64,000 nt of DNA from Stappia sp002722295 (lineage in GTDB: Bacteria; Pseudomonadota; Alphaproteobacteria; Rhizobiales; Stappiaceae): assembly GCF_965228715.1 (NCBI RefSeq), contig NZ_OZ245833.1. One strand, given 5' to 3'. The notes beneath the pieces were generated by a model. The model worked only from the letters and a program-made list of their open reading frames with translations. It was not told the origin of the DNA and searched no databases. Both the position numbers and the translations under genes were made by a program. Positions 1 through 8,687 of this stretch are shown one piece after another; position 1 is the first letter of the stretch; the number at the start of each line of letters is the position of its first letter.

Positions 1-343
1 GCCGATGCGGATGCTTGCCGCCGAAATCACGCGCGAGAAGCTGTTCATGCGGCTTCACGAGGAACTTCCCTACATGTCGACCGTCGAGACGGAAATGTGG
101 GAGCAACGCAAGGACGGCTCGGCGCGTATCGAGCAAACCATCTATGTCGAGCGTGACAGCCAGAAGATGATCGTGCTCGGCAAGGGCGGGCGTACCATCA
201 AGGCCATCTCGCAGGCCGCGCGCGCCGATATCGCCGAGGCGGCCGGCTGTCCGGTTCACCTGTTTCTCTTCGTCAAGGTGCGTGAAAACTGGTCGGACGA
301 TCCGGAGCGCTACCGGGAGATGGGACTGGAATTTCCGAGGTAG
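1..343 (+). CDS. era: GTPase Era, C-terminal part (5' truncated by window edge)
   Basis: Only the last ~113 codons are present; the reading frame is open to the left edge. The visible part is the KH RNA-binding domain of Era, with the GXXG-type loop GKGGRTIK and the usual ending near the sequence MGLEFPR. Era is a GTPase that binds the 3' end of 16S rRNA and assists 30S ribosome assembly; the GTPase domain lies outside the window. The following gene is recO, 47 bases downstream on the same strand, which is the usual alphaproteobacterial order (rnc-era-recO). Identification is secure from the KH domain plus the context. Confidence 0.93.
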   Translation, partial: PMRMLAAEITREKLFMRLHEELPYMSTVETEMWEQRKDGSARIEQTIYVERDSQKMIVLGKGGRTIKAISQAARADIAEAAGCPVHLFLFVKVRENWSDDPERYREMGLEFPR

Positions 344-390
344 AACGGCGCGGGATTGGGAACCGACATCTCGCCGGAGCAGGCATCTCG

Positions 391-1185
391 ATGGAATGGA
401 GTGAAACCGGCATCATTCTCGCCACGCGCAAGCATGGCGAAACCAGCCTCATCCTCGAGGTGATGACCCGCGGACGCGGACGACACCTCGGGCTCGTGCG
501 CGGCGGACGCAGCCGCAAGATGCAGGCCGCACTCCAGCCCGGCAATGAGGCCTCCCTCGTGTGGCGGGCACGCATCGACGACCACCTGGGAATGTTTGCG
601 GTCGAACCGCTTCGTCTGCGCGCGGCCGAACTGATGGCCAGTCCCACCGGGGTCTACGGCATTCAGACCGTTGCCGCGCTCCTGCACCTCCTGCCCGAGC
701 GCGATCCGCACCCGATGCTCTATGACGGATTGGAGACGATCCTTGCGCATCTGGGCACACCGGAGATCGCCGGCGCGCTCATGGCCCACTTCGAACTTCA
801 GGTGCTTGCCGAACTCGGTTTCGGCCTGGATCTGAGCGAATGCGCGGCGACGGGACGGCGTGACGACCTGATTTACGTCTCCCCAAGGTCTGGCCGCGCC
901 GTATGCCGCGAGGCCGGACTTCCCTACGCGCCGCGCATGCTTCCCCTGCCCGCCTTCCTGCGCCGCGACGTGGATGATGCCGATCACGAGCATAGGGCCT
1001 CTATCGATCTGGAGGCCCTGCGCGAGGCGTTTCGCCTGACCGGCTATTTCCTTCACCGGCACGTTCACGAGCCGCGTCAGGTTCCCGTATCGCCGGCACG
1101 CGACGGCTTCATCGCGGCACTTTCCAGAAGCGTTGCCGGCGACAATCGGGAAACGACCTCGACAGAGGCCGGAACAAGCACCTGA
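391..1185 (+). CDS. recO: DNA repair protein RecO
   Basis: 264 residues, the normal RecO length. The N-terminus (about residues 1-80, beginning MEWSETGIILATRKHGE) matches the RecO OB-fold with the conserved HGE motif; the rest is the helical C-terminal domain. RecO loads RecA onto SSB-coated single-stranded DNA in the RecFOR recombination pathway. The Cys4 zinc knuckle found in some RecO proteins is not visible; only two scattered cysteines are present. It lies 47 bases after era and 72 bases before parC, all on the same strand, so co-transcription is likely. Confidence 0.93.
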   Translation: MEWSETGIILATRKHGETSLILEVMTRGRGRHLGLVRGGRSRKMQAALQPGNEASLVWRARIDDHLGMFAVEPLRLRAAELMASPTGVYGIQTVAALLHLLPERDPHPMLYDGLETILAHLGTPEIAGALMAHFELQVLAELGFGLDLSECAATGRRDDLIYVSPRSGRAVCREAGLPYAPRMLPLPAFLRRDVDDADHEHRASIDLEALREAFRLTGYFLHRHVHEPRQVPVSPARDGFIAALSRSVAGDNRETTSTEAGTST

Positions 1186-1257
1186 AACGGCGGTTTTCCG
1201 CGCTTTCCCCGTGTCATCCGCGTTGCACGCACACGCGAATGCCTGTAGCCATGAGGC

Positions 1258-3507
1258 ATGGGACAAGACCTGATTCCGCCGGACGGCATCGAGCCGATCG
1301 ACCTGCGTTCCGCGCTCGAGGAGCGCTACCTCTCCTACGCGCTATCGACGATCACCCATCGAGCGCTTCCCGACGTCCGTGACGGACTGAAGCCGGTGCA
1401 TCGGCGGCTGCTCTATGCAATGCGTCTCCTGAAACTCGACCCCAACGCGGGCTTCAAGAAATGCGCCCGCGTGGTCGGCGACGTGATGGGTAAATACCAC
1501 CCCCACGGCGATCAGGCGATCTATGACGCACTTGTGCGTCTCGCCCAGGATTTCGCCGTCCGCTATCCGATGATCGACGGCCAGGGCAACTTCGGCAACA
1601 TCGACGGCGATAGCGCGGCGGCCATGCGTTACACCGAGGCTCGCCTGACCGACGTGGCGGTGCGTACGCTGGACGGTCTCGATGAGGACGCGGTCGATTT
1701 CCGCGAGACCTATGACGGGCTCGACAAGGAACCCGTGGTTCTGCCGGGCGGCTTTCCCAATCTGCTCGCCAACGGCGCGGCGGGCATTGCCGTGGGCATG
1801 GCAACGTCCATTCCGCCGCACAATGTCGCCGAGATCTGCACGGCCGCCCAGCACCTGATAGACAATCCTCAGGCGACAACCGCCGACCTGCTGCAGTTCG
1901 TGCAGGGGCCGGACTTTCCCACCGGCGGCGTGATGGTGCGCGACGACGCGGGTTTCCTGGAGACCTATGAAACCGGTCGCGGCGGCTTTCGCGTTCGCGC
2001 CCGCTGGGAGGTGGAGGACCTTGGACGCGGCACCTGGCAGGTGGTCGTCACCGAAATCCCCTACCAGGTGCAGAAGTCACGCCTGATCGAGAAGATCGCG
2101 GAGCTTCTCCAGGCCCGCAAGCTGCCGCTCCTCGACGACATCCGCGACGAGTCTGCGGAAGACGTCCGCGTGGTTCTGGTGCCGCGCAGCAAGAACGTCG
2201 ACGCCACGCTGATGATGGAGTCGCTGTTCAAGCTGACGGATCTGGAAAACCGTTTCTCGCTCAACATGAACGTGCTCTCCGGCGGACGCGTGCCCATGGT
2301 GATGGGCCTCCGACAGGTGCTCCGCGAGTGGCTCGATCATCGCAAGGACGTGCTCGTCCGCCGGTCGCAGCATCGCCTCGCGCAGATCGAGCATCGCCTC
2401 GAAGTGCTCGGCGGTTACCTGATCGCCTATCTCAACATCGACGAGGTCATCCGCATCATCCGCGAGGAGGACGATGCCAAGGCCTCGCTGAAGGCCGCCT
2501 TCGGGCTCACGGACGTGCAGGCCGAAGCGATCCTCAACATGCGCCTGCGCTCCCTGCGCAAGCTCGAGGAAATCGAGATCCGCAAGGAGCACGAGAAGCT
2601 CACCAAGGAACGCGATGACCTGCTGACGCTTCTTGGCTCCGACCGTCGCCAGTGGACGCGCATCGGCAAGGAGGTCGGAGCCCTTGCCAAGGCCTACGGC
2701 CCCGACACGCCGCTCGGAAAGCGCCGCACGACCTTCGGTGAAGCGACCGACCTCGATCTGACCGACATCCACCAGGCCATGATCGAAAAGGAGCCGATCA
2801 CCGTCATCGTGTCTCAAAAGGGCTGGATCCGTGCGCTGAAGGGGCATCAGAGCGACCTGTCCTCCCTGTCCTTCAAGCAGGACGACAGCCTGAAGCTTTC
2901 GCTCTTCGCGGAGACGACGGACAAGCTCCTGATCTTCTCGACCGGCGGCAAGTTCTTCACGCTTGGCGCGGACAAGCTCCCGGGCGGACGCGGGCATGGC
3001 GAACCGATCCGCCTGATGGTGGACATGGACGAGGGACACGACGTGGTCGACGTCCTGGTGCACAAGCCCGACCGCCGTTTGCTTGTGATCTCGGACGAGG
3101 CACGCGGGTTCGTGGTGAAAGAGGCCGACGTCATTGCCAACACCCGCAAGGGCAAGCAGGTGCTCAACGTGTCGGAACCGGCAGAGGCAAGGCTCTGCGT
3201 CGAGGCGGAAGGCGACCACGTCGCCATCATCGGCCGTAACCGCAAGCTTCTGGTGTTCCCGCTCGCCCAGATCGCGGAGATGACGCGCGGCCGTGGCGTG
3301 CGACTGCAGCGCTACCGGGACGGTGGTGTCTCCGACGCCGTGGTCTTCTCCGGCGAGGCCGGCCTGACCTGGGTGGATTCCTCCGGACGCAGCTACACCC
3401 GCTCGCTGGAGGAACTGACAGACTGGCGCGGCGACCGGGCCCAGGCCGGTCGCCTGCCTCCCAACGGCTTCCCCCGCTCGAACACCTTCACACCGCGCAA
3501 GGGATAG
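1258..3507 (+). CDS. parC: DNA topoisomerase IV subunit A
   Basis: 749 residues, starting at ATG with the ParC N-terminus EERYLSYALSTITHRALPDV. The active-site tyrosine is Y125 in AAMRYTEARL, which makes the transient 5'-phosphotyrosyl link during decatenation. The quinolone-determining loop reads KYHPHGDQAIYD, so the residue equivalent to E. coli Ser80 is Gln and Glu84 is Asp. The C-terminal third has the ParC/GyrA beta-pinwheel type repeats but no GyrA box was seen, and length and start favour ParC over GyrA. The partner parE is not in the window. Position after era-recO is normal for this order. Confidence 0.93.
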   Translation: MGQDLIPPDGIEPIDLRSALEERYLSYALSTITHRALPDVRDGLKPVHRRLLYAMRLLKLDPNAGFKKCARVVGDVMGKYHPHGDQAIYDALVRLAQDFAVRYPMIDGQGNFGNIDGDSAAAMRYTEARLTDVAVRTLDGLDEDAVDFRETYDGLDKEPVVLPGGFPNLLANGAAGIAVGMATSIPPHNVAEICTAAQHLIDNPQATTADLLQFVQGPDFPTGGVMVRDDAGFLETYETGRGGFRVRARWEVEDLGRGTWQVVVTEIPYQVQKSRLIEKIAELLQARKLPLLDDIRDESAEDVRVVLVPRSKNVDATLMMESLFKLTDLENRFSLNMNVLSGGRVPMVMGLRQVLREWLDHRKDVLVRRSQHRLAQIEHRLEVLGGYLIAYLNIDEVIRIIREEDDAKASLKAAFGLTDVQAEAILNMRLRSLRKLEEIEIRKEHEKLTKERDDLLTLLGSDRRQWTRIGKEVGALAKAYGPDTPLGKRRTTFGEATDLDLTDIHQAMIEKEPITVIVSQKGWIRALKGHQSDLSSLSFKQDDSLKLSLFAETTDKLLIFSTGGKFFTLGADKLPGGRGHGEPIRLMVDMDEGHDVVDVLVHKPDRRLLVISDEARGFVVKEADVIANTRKGKQVLNVSEPAEARLCVEAEGDHVAIIGRNRKLLVFPLAQIAEMTRGRGVRLQRYRDGGVSDAVVFSGEAGLTWVDSSGRSYTRSLEELTDWRGDRAQAGRLPPNGFPRSNTFTPRKG

Positions 3508-3513
3508 ACGGAA

Positions 3514-3528
3514 CGGGGCACCGCCCCG
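3514..3528 (+). terminator. Short hairpin after parC
   Basis: A 6-bp stem CGGGGC / GCCCCG with a 3-base loop directly after the parC stop codon, followed by a pyrimidine-rich run but no proper T-tract. It could be a weak terminator or simply a GC-rich coincidence. Confidence 0.3.
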
Positions 3529-3568
3529 CTCCCTGTCCGTTTCACTTCCGATACAGGAGAGACGCAGG

Positions 3569-4006
3569 ATGTCGGGCCGTCCCATCCCGTTTACCCGCGA
3601 CGCGTTTCCGGTTCTGCGCACGATCCCCACGCGCTGGATGGACGTCGATACCTACGGCCACGTCAACAACGTGGTCTACCTCAGTTTCTTCGATACGGCC
3701 GTGAATGCCTGGCTCATCGAAAACGGTGCGCTCGACCCGAGGACATCGGAGACGGTGTTTCTCGTGGTCGAGACCCGTTGCAGCTATTTTTCGGAACTCG
3801 TCTTTCCCGACGACGTGACCGCCGGAATCCGTGTGGCACGTCTGGGCGGCAGCTCCGTCACCTATGAGATCGCCCTGTTTCGCGGAGAGGCCGAAGAAGC
3901 GTCCGCGCAGGGGAGCTTCGTTCATGTGCTGGTTGACGCCAAGACACGGCGCTCGGTCCCCATCGACGAGGCACGCCGCAGCCTTCTCGCCTCCATCACC
4001 GTCTGA
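3569..4006 (+). CDS. Acyl-CoA thioesterase, 4-hydroxybenzoyl-CoA thioesterase-like hotdog family
   Basis: 145 residues forming a single hotdog domain. The motif WMDVDTYGHVNNVVY (about residues 24-38) contains the active-site Asp and the GHVNN signature of the 4HBT/YbgC-like family, which hydrolyses acyl-CoA thioesters in the cytoplasm; the substrate cannot be read from sequence. The start ATG has GGAGA 8-13 bases upstream. It lies 61 bases after parC and converges on the L,D-transpeptidase gene, with a terminator hairpin between them. Confidence 0.85.
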   Translation: MSGRPIPFTRDAFPVLRTIPTRWMDVDTYGHVNNVVYLSFFDTAVNAWLIENGALDPRTSETVFLVVETRCSYFSELVFPDDVTAGIRVARLGGSSVTYEIALFRGEAEEASAQGSFVHVLVDAKTRRSVPIDEARRSLLASITV

Positions 4007-4032
4007 TCCGGCCGCTCGACGACGCATGCGAA

Positions 4033-4058
4033 AAGGGCCGGAGAAATCTCCGGCCCTT
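4033..4058 (-). terminator. Rho-independent terminator of the first L,D-transpeptidase gene
   Basis: Perfect 12-bp stem AAGGGCCGGAGA / TCTCCGGCCCTT with a 2-base gap. A run of four A lies to its left, giving a T-tract when read on the minus strand. It sits between two convergent genes and may also slow plus-strand readthrough. Confidence 0.8.
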
Positions 4059-4105
4059 CCCAACACGTCAATCTTTCGGCTTCGCTTGCGCTCGGCCTTG
4101 CAGCC

Positions 4106-4696
4106 TCAGCGCTTGACGACGACGCGGGTTCCCACCTTGACGTTGTCATAGAGGTGGATGACGTCGTCGTTCGCCATGCGGATGCAGCCCGAGGAGACAG
4201 CGGTTCCGATCGTCCAGGGCTCGTTGGACCCATGGATCCGGTACAGCGACGATCCCAGGTACATGGCGCGGGCGCCGAGCGGATTGTTCGGACCACCTTC
4301 CATGTAGGCGGGAAGCTTGCGGCCCTTGCGACGCTCACGCGCGATCATCTGCGGCGGCGGAGTCCAGCCCGGCCACTCGGCCTTGCGGGTGATGTTCTTG
4401 GTTCCCGCCCACTGGAACCCCTCACGGCCAACACCGATGCCGTATTTCATCGCCCGACCGCCCGGCAACACGTGGTAGAGACGGCGCTCTCCGGTGTCGA
4501 TGACGATGGTGCCCGGCGCATAGGGGCCGTCATAGCTGACGCGCTCGCGCGGAATCGGCGACTTTCCACTCGGAACCCCATAAGCGGAGTATTCCTTCCA
4601 CTCGCGCGTGACCGGGTCGAAAAAGCGGCTGGCGGAGGCCGGCGTTGCAACAACGGCGGCTGCGAGCATTACACCAAGCAAGCGAAACATGCGCAT
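4106..4696 (-). CDS. L,D-transpeptidase (YkuD domain), exported
   Basis: 196 residues from the ATG at 4696, chosen because it begins a clean signal peptide (MRMFRLLGVMLAAAVVATPASA) and is preceded by a GGGA sequence; the frame is open further upstream. The YkuD catalytic motif HGSNEPWTIGTAVSSGCIRM near the C-terminus supplies the nucleophilic Cys that attacks the meso-DAP bond. Such enzymes make 3-3 crosslinks in peptidoglycan or attach outer-membrane proteins to it in the periplasm. A second paralogue with the same layout lies at 9769-10422. Alternative: a housekeeping L,D-transpeptidase with no crosslinking role. Confidence 0.88.
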   Translation of the reverse strand: MRMFRLLGVMLAAAVVATPASASRFFDPVTREWKEYSAYGVPSGKSPIPRERVSYDGPYAPGTIVIDTGERRLYHVLPGGRAMKYGIGVGREGFQWAGTKNITRKAEWPGWTPPPQMIARERRKGRKLPAYMEGGPNNPLGARAMYLGSSLYRIHGSNEPWTIGTAVSSGCIRMANDDVIHLYDNVKVGTRVVVKR

Positions 4697-5013
4697 TCTG
4701 TCATTCCCATCCCTGCTCGGGGCTGCATGAAGAGACGGATCTCGAGCAACGCCCCTGCAACGAAAACGTGATCGGCTCAGGTCATCCGGAGCACGACGCT
4801 CCGAACAGGCCAGGCCCCGGTCTCCGCCACATCGGCAGTCAGGGAATTGGCCCATGTAAGCAGTATCCCCGGGCGACGTTGCAGCGCGGTTAACGAAAGC
4901 CTGCCTCGAACCCAGAGTATGGCGAATGGAAGGCGAACGCTGTGGTGATCTGAATCACAAGGACGTGAGGTCAGTTGCAGGTTTCCCTGCATTTTTTGGA
5001 CGGCAAATGCCTC
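4697..5013. other. Intergenic region upstream of the L,D-transpeptidase gene
   Basis: 317 bases between the signal-peptide start of the L,D-transpeptidase gene and the terminator of fumarase. It should hold the transpeptidase promoter. The one clear element is a CRP-type palindrome at 4944-4959. Open frames that cross this stretch have no ribosome-binding site or recognisable protein similarity. Confidence 0.5.
4944..4959 (-). promoter_or_regulatory. CRP-like binding site
   Basis: On the minus strand the sequence reads TGTGATTCAGATCACC, that is TGTGA-N6-TCACC, one base away from the CRP/FNR-superfamily consensus TGTGA-N6-TCACA. It lies about 250 bases upstream of the minus-strand L,D-transpeptidase start. 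The regulator is not in the window. Confidence 0.45.
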
Positions 5014-5045
5014 AAAAAAGGCCGGGGCGATCAGCCACCCCGGCC
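5014..5045 (-). terminator. Rho-independent terminator of fumarase
   Basis: 8-bp stem GGCCGGGG / CCCCGGCC with a 10-base loop. Six consecutive A (5014-5019) precede it on the plus strand, giving a T-tract for minus-strand transcription, 31 bases past the fumarase stop. Confidence 0.85.
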
Positions 5046-5075
5046 ACGCTTCGAGAATGTCCGCGCCTTGCAGCC

Positions 5076-6713
5076 TCAGCCGAGGTTCAGCTCCTTGAAG
5101 AAGTCGTTCCCCTTGTCGTCAATGACGATGAAGGCGGGGAAGTCCTCGACCTCGATCTTCCAGATCGCTTCCATGCCCAGTTCCTCGAACTCGACAACCT
5201 CGACCTTCTTGATGCAGTCCTGCGCGAGACGTGCCGCCGGGCCGCCAATCGAGCCGAGATAGAAACCGCCATGTGCCTGACAGGCCCGGCGCACCTGGGC
5301 CGAACGGTTGCCCTTGGCAAGCATCACCATCGATCCGCCGGCAGCCTGGAACTGGTCGACATAGGCATCCATGCGCCCGGCCGTCGTGGGACCGAACGAC
5401 CCCGAGGCATAGCCCTCCGGCGTCTTGGCGGGGCCAGCGTAATAGATCGGGTGGTTCTTGAAATAGTCGGGAAGCGGCTCGCCCTTCTCAAGCCGCTCGC
5501 GCAGCTTGGCATGAGCAAGATCGCGCGCCACGATCAGCGGCCCCGTAAGCGAAAGCCGCGTCTTGATCGGGTGACGCGTGAGTTCGGCCAGGATCTCCGG
5601 CATCGGGCGGGTCAGGTCAACCTTGACCACATGGTCGGAAAGCGCATCGCTGGTGACCTCGGGCATGTACTTGTGCGGCTCGCGCTCAAGCGCCTCGAGG
5701 AAGATGCCTTCCTTGGTGATCTTGCCAAGCGCCTGCCGGTCCGCCGAGCAGGACACGCCGATGCCGATGGGAAGCGAGGCGCCATGGCGCGGCATGCGGA
5801 TCACGCGGACGTCGTGGCAGAAATACTTGCCGCCGAACTGGGCGCCCACCCCCGTCGCCTGCGTCAGCTTGTGGATCTGCTCTTCCATCTCGTGATCGCG
5901 GAAGGCATGGCCGAGTTCGGAGCCGTGATCCGGCAAGGCATCCAGATAGCGCGCCGAGGCGAGCTTGACCGCCTTGAGGTTCAGTTCAGCGGAAGTGCCT
6001 CCGATCACCACTGCCAGATGATACGGCGGGCAGGCGGCAGTGCCGAGCGTCAGGACCTTCTCCCTGATGAACTCGACGAGCCGCTCGGGCGTCAGCAGCG
6101 AGGGCGTCCCCTGAAACAGGAAGGTCTTGTTGGCCGACCCGCCGCCCTTGGCCATGAACAGGAACTTGTAGGCGTTATCGCCCTCGGAATAGAGCTCGAC
6201 CTGTGCCGGCATGTTGTTCGCGGTATTTTTCTCCTCGAACATGGAGATCGGCGCGAGCTGGGAGTAGCGCAGGTTCTTCTTGAAGTAGGCGTCGCGCGCG
6301 CCCTCGCCGAGCGCGGCCTCGTCACTTCCGTCGGTCCAGACCCGGCGCCCCTTCTTGCCCATGATGATGGCCGTGCCGGTGTCCTGGCACATGGGCAGAA
6401 CGCCATGAGCCGAGATGTTCGCGTTCTTCAGGAGGTCGAAGGCAACGAACTTGTCGTTCTCCGTCGCTTCCGGATCCTCGAGAATGCGGGCGAGCTGCGC
6501 AAGATGACCCGGGCGCAGGAAGTGATTGATGTCGGCGAAAGCCTCTTCCGCCAGGAGCTTCAACCCCTCGGGCTCGACCACCAGAACCTCTTCGCCACGG
6601 AATGTCTCCGTGGAAACGAAATCGGAGGTGAGCTTGCGGTAGGGCGTTTCATCCTTGCCCAGCGGGAAAAGGGTGGAATGATTGTAGGACGGCGGAGTTT
6701 TCGGCTCGGACAT
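5076..6713 (-). CDS. Fumarate hydratase, class I (iron-sulfur)
   Basis: 545 residues, the length of single-chain class I fumarases such as E. coli FumA/FumB. Three cysteines expected to hold the [4Fe-4S] cluster are present: C109 in LPMCQDTGTA, C228 in TAACPPYHL and C322 in GIGVSCSADRQ. The enzyme interconverts fumarate and malate in the TCA cycle in the cytoplasm and is oxygen-sensitive. The C-terminal domain ends with the usual beta-subunit-like segment (TTAGRMDAYVDQFQ). It stands alone on the minus strand with its own terminator. No class II fumC is visible in the window. Confidence 0.93.
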   Translation of the reverse strand: MSEPKTPPSYNHSTLFPLGKDETPYRKLTSDFVSTETFRGEEVLVVEPEGLKLLAEEAFADINHFLRPGHLAQLARILEDPEATENDKFVAFDLLKNANISAHGVLPMCQDTGTAIIMGKKGRRVWTDGSDEAALGEGARDAYFKKNLRYSQLAPISMFEEKNTANNMPAQVELYSEGDNAYKFLFMAKGGGSANKTFLFQGTPSLLTPERLVEFIREKVLTLGTAACPPYHLAVVIGGTSAELNLKAVKLASARYLDALPDHGSELGHAFRDHEMEEQIHKLTQATGVGAQFGGKYFCHDVRVIRMPRHGASLPIGIGVSCSADRQALGKITKEGIFLEALEREPHKYMPEVTSDALSDHVVKVDLTRPMPEILAELTRHPIKTRLSLTGPLIVARDLAHAKLRERLEKGEPLPDYFKNHPIYYAGPAKTPEGYASGSFGPTTAGRMDAYVDQFQAAGGSMVMLAKGNRSAQVRRACQAHGGFYLGSIGGPAARLAQDCIKKVEVVEFEELGMEAIWKIEVEDFPAFIVIDDKGNDFFKELNLG

Positions 6714-6874
6714 GGTTCTGCCTTGGCTGGGTCGGCGTGTTGCGGACCGGAAAGCGAACGGGATCGTGCCGACCTTCTACGCCAAAGGGCGCCGCCGCGC
6801 CAAGTCGGCGCGGCGAACAAATTCAACTCGCTGGACAACCGGTCCCGAAGAGACGCCGGAGTGTTTTCCCCGGA

Positions 6875-7438
6875 TCAGCGAGTGGCGGTGATGTCCAATA
6901 TCACCTTCACCTCGTCCGCGACCGTTCCGGTGGGGATGTCGGATCCGAGCGAATATGCGGTGCGTGCCAGCGGGACCTCGGCGGTGGCATGGGCCGTGTC
7001 GCCGTCGATTTCCAGCGTGAACGGGAGAACGAAGGACTTCGACACGCCCTTGATCGTCAGTTCGCCGGAAGCCTCATAGGTATTCTCGCCGGTCCCGGTG
7101 ATTTGCGACGACGTGAACACGGCCTCCGGGGTCGAGGCGACGTCGAACCACGCGCCCCCGGGCAGTGTGCCGTCGATCTGGGCCTGGCCGGTCGCGGCCG
7201 ACCCGGTGCGAACCCGCGCCTCGATACGCGCGGAAGCGAGATCGGAGGGATCGAGCGTGATATCGGCCGACCAGTCGGAGAAGGCGCCCTCCACCGGCGC
7301 GCCGTTCTGCGTCGCGACGAAGGCAAGCCGGCTGTTGTCCCGGTCCACCGTCCAGGTGTCGGCAAACGCCGGAGAGACCAGAAATGCCAACGGCAGGAAC
7401 AGTGCCGCACGGCGTGCAAGGGTCAATACAGTCATCAA
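6875..7438 (-). CDS. YceI family periplasmic protein
   Basis: 187 residues. An N-terminal signal peptide (about residues 1-26, ending SPAFA) is followed by a YceI beta-barrel domain starting TWTVDRDNSRLAFVATQNG. YceI proteins form a lipocalin-like barrel that binds long isoprenoid or amide lipids; the physiological ligand is unknown. It is the last gene of a minus-strand operon with a cytochrome b561 (20 bases upstream) and a second YceI. The pairing of YceI with cytochrome b561 is common and suggests a link to quinone or isoprenoid redox chemistry. Confidence 0.87.
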   Translation of the reverse strand: MMTVLTLARRAALFLPLAFLVSPAFADTWTVDRDNSRLAFVATQNGAPVEGAFSDWSADITLDPSDLASARIEARVRTGSAATGQAQIDGTLPGGAWFDVASTPEAVFTSSQITGTGENTYEASGELTIKGVSKSFVLPFTLEIDGDTAHATAEVPLARTAYSLGSDIPTGTVADEVKVILDITATR

Positions 7439-7458
7439 GGTCTCCGTCAGAATGACAG

Positions 7459-8052
7459 TCAGATGCGCCTGGAAGAACCGGCGACATGCGTCGAGATCAT
7501 GCGCCGAAGCACCACGTCCCGATTGATGAAATGATGCTTGAGTGCTGCGGCCACATGCAGCAACACCAGCACGAGCAGCAGGTTGCCAACGATCTCGTGC
7601 ACGCTTTTCAGCGTCGCCTCCGCAGCCGCCTTGTCACCAAGTGCGGTCGGCACGGGAAGATGGGGAACCGGCAGGACCTCGAAGAGAACCGTCGGAATGC
7701 CCCAGGGCGAAGCGGACACCATGAGCCAGCCGGACAGGGGCAGCAGGATCATCGCGCCGTAAAGGCCGGCATGCCCGAGCCTGGACGCGAGCCGCTCATA
7801 CCAGGGCATCCCGGCGGGGAGCTCGGGGGACGGGTTCAGAGCGCGCCAGACAAGGCGCGCGAGAACAAGCGCCAGCGCGACAAAGCCGAAGGACTTGTGC
7901 CACTGGTACAGCGCGAAAGTATCAGGCGCCATCGGGTCGAGGTCGGTCATGATCTTGCCGAGCACGAAAAGCCCCGCCATCAGAAGCGCCATCGTCCAGT
8001 GAAAAGCGATCGCAACGGCCCCAAAGCCGCTGGTCGTGTTGCGTATCTGCAT
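7459..8052 (-). CDS. Cytochrome b561 family membrane protein
   Basis: 197 residues with four predicted transmembrane helices (about 12-31, 48-68, 93-113, 150-170). Histidines placed for haem ligation include H18 (AFHW), H52 (QWHKS), one in LGHAG and those in VHEIVG and LLHVAAALKHH. This is the prokaryotic b561/DUF-type di-haem protein that passes electrons between membrane quinone and a partner. It lies between two YceI genes on the same strand, so the three are likely one transcript. Confidence 0.87.
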   Translation of the reverse strand: MQIRNTTSGFGAVAIAFHWTMALLMAGLFVLGKIMTDLDPMAPDTFALYQWHKSFGFVALALVLARLVWRALNPSPELPAGMPWYERLASRLGHAGLYGAMILLPLSGWLMVSASPWGIPTVLFEVLPVPHLPVPTALGDKAAAEATLKSVHEIVGNLLLVLVLLHVAAALKHHFINRDVVLRRMISTHVAGSSRRI

Positions 8053-8111
8053 GGCCTGTCTCCGTGCCCGACGGGGCTCCCGGACGATTGTCGCCGTCCG
8101 GGAGAAACCCC

Positions 8112-8687
8112 TTACTTGGCCTGCAGCGCTTCGGCACTGAACGTGATCGTCACGTCATCGCCTACATAGGGGACGAACTTGTCCATACCGAAATCGGAGC
8201 GCTTGACGACGGTGGTTGCGTCGAGCCCGACGGCGGGAACCTTTGCCATCGGATGTTCGCCGATGGAGTTGACGGTAACATCAAAGGTGACCGGCTTCGT
8301 GATGTCCTTGATGGTCAGGTCGCCGGACACGGAAAGAGTGTCGTCCCCGGTCTTCTCGACCGCGGTCGAGACGAAGGTCGCCTTGGGAAACTTGGCGACA
8401 TCGAAGAAGTCCGCGCTCTTGAAATGCGTGTCACGCTCGCCCCAGAACGTGTCTAGGCTGTCGATGTCCACGGTGAAGTTGATCTTGGAATTCGCCGGCT
8501 CGTCCTGGTCGATCACCAGATCTCCCTCCCAGGAGCCGAACCGCCCATCGGTCGTGGAATATCCAAGGTGGCTGTAGGAGAAGGCCAGATTGGCGTGGGA
8601 CTTGTCGAACTCGTAGGCGACGGGCTCGGCAAGAACCGGGGTCGCGAAAACGAGGGCGGCAAGAGCCGGGGCGGCAAAGCGGATCAT
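8112..8687 (-). CDS. YceI family periplasmic protein
   Basis: 191 residues from the ATG at 8687, which has AGGAG about 10 bases upstream and starts a good signal peptide (MIRFAAPALAALVFATPVLA). The mature protein begins EPVAYEFDKSHANLAFSYSHLG, a typical YceI start. It is the first gene of the YceI-b561-YceI operon. It differs clearly from the downstream YceI, so this is not a recent duplication. Confidence 0.88.
   Translation of the reverse strand: MIRFAAPALAALVFATPVLAEPVAYEFDKSHANLAFSYSHLGYSTTDGRFGSWEGDLVIDQDEPANSKINFTVDIDSLDTFWGERDTHFKSADFFDVAKFPKATFVSTAVEKTGDDTLSVSGDLTIKDITKPVTFDVTVNSIGEHPMAKVPAVGLDATTVVKRSDFGMDKFVPYVGDDVTITFSAEALQAK

Noticed and set aside
2077..3630. Minus-strand open frame of 517 codons within parC
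   Set aside because: Antisense shadow of parC.
4926..7079. Plus-strand open frame of 717 codons opposite fumarase
   Set aside because: Antisense shadow of the class I fumarase gene; no domain recognised.
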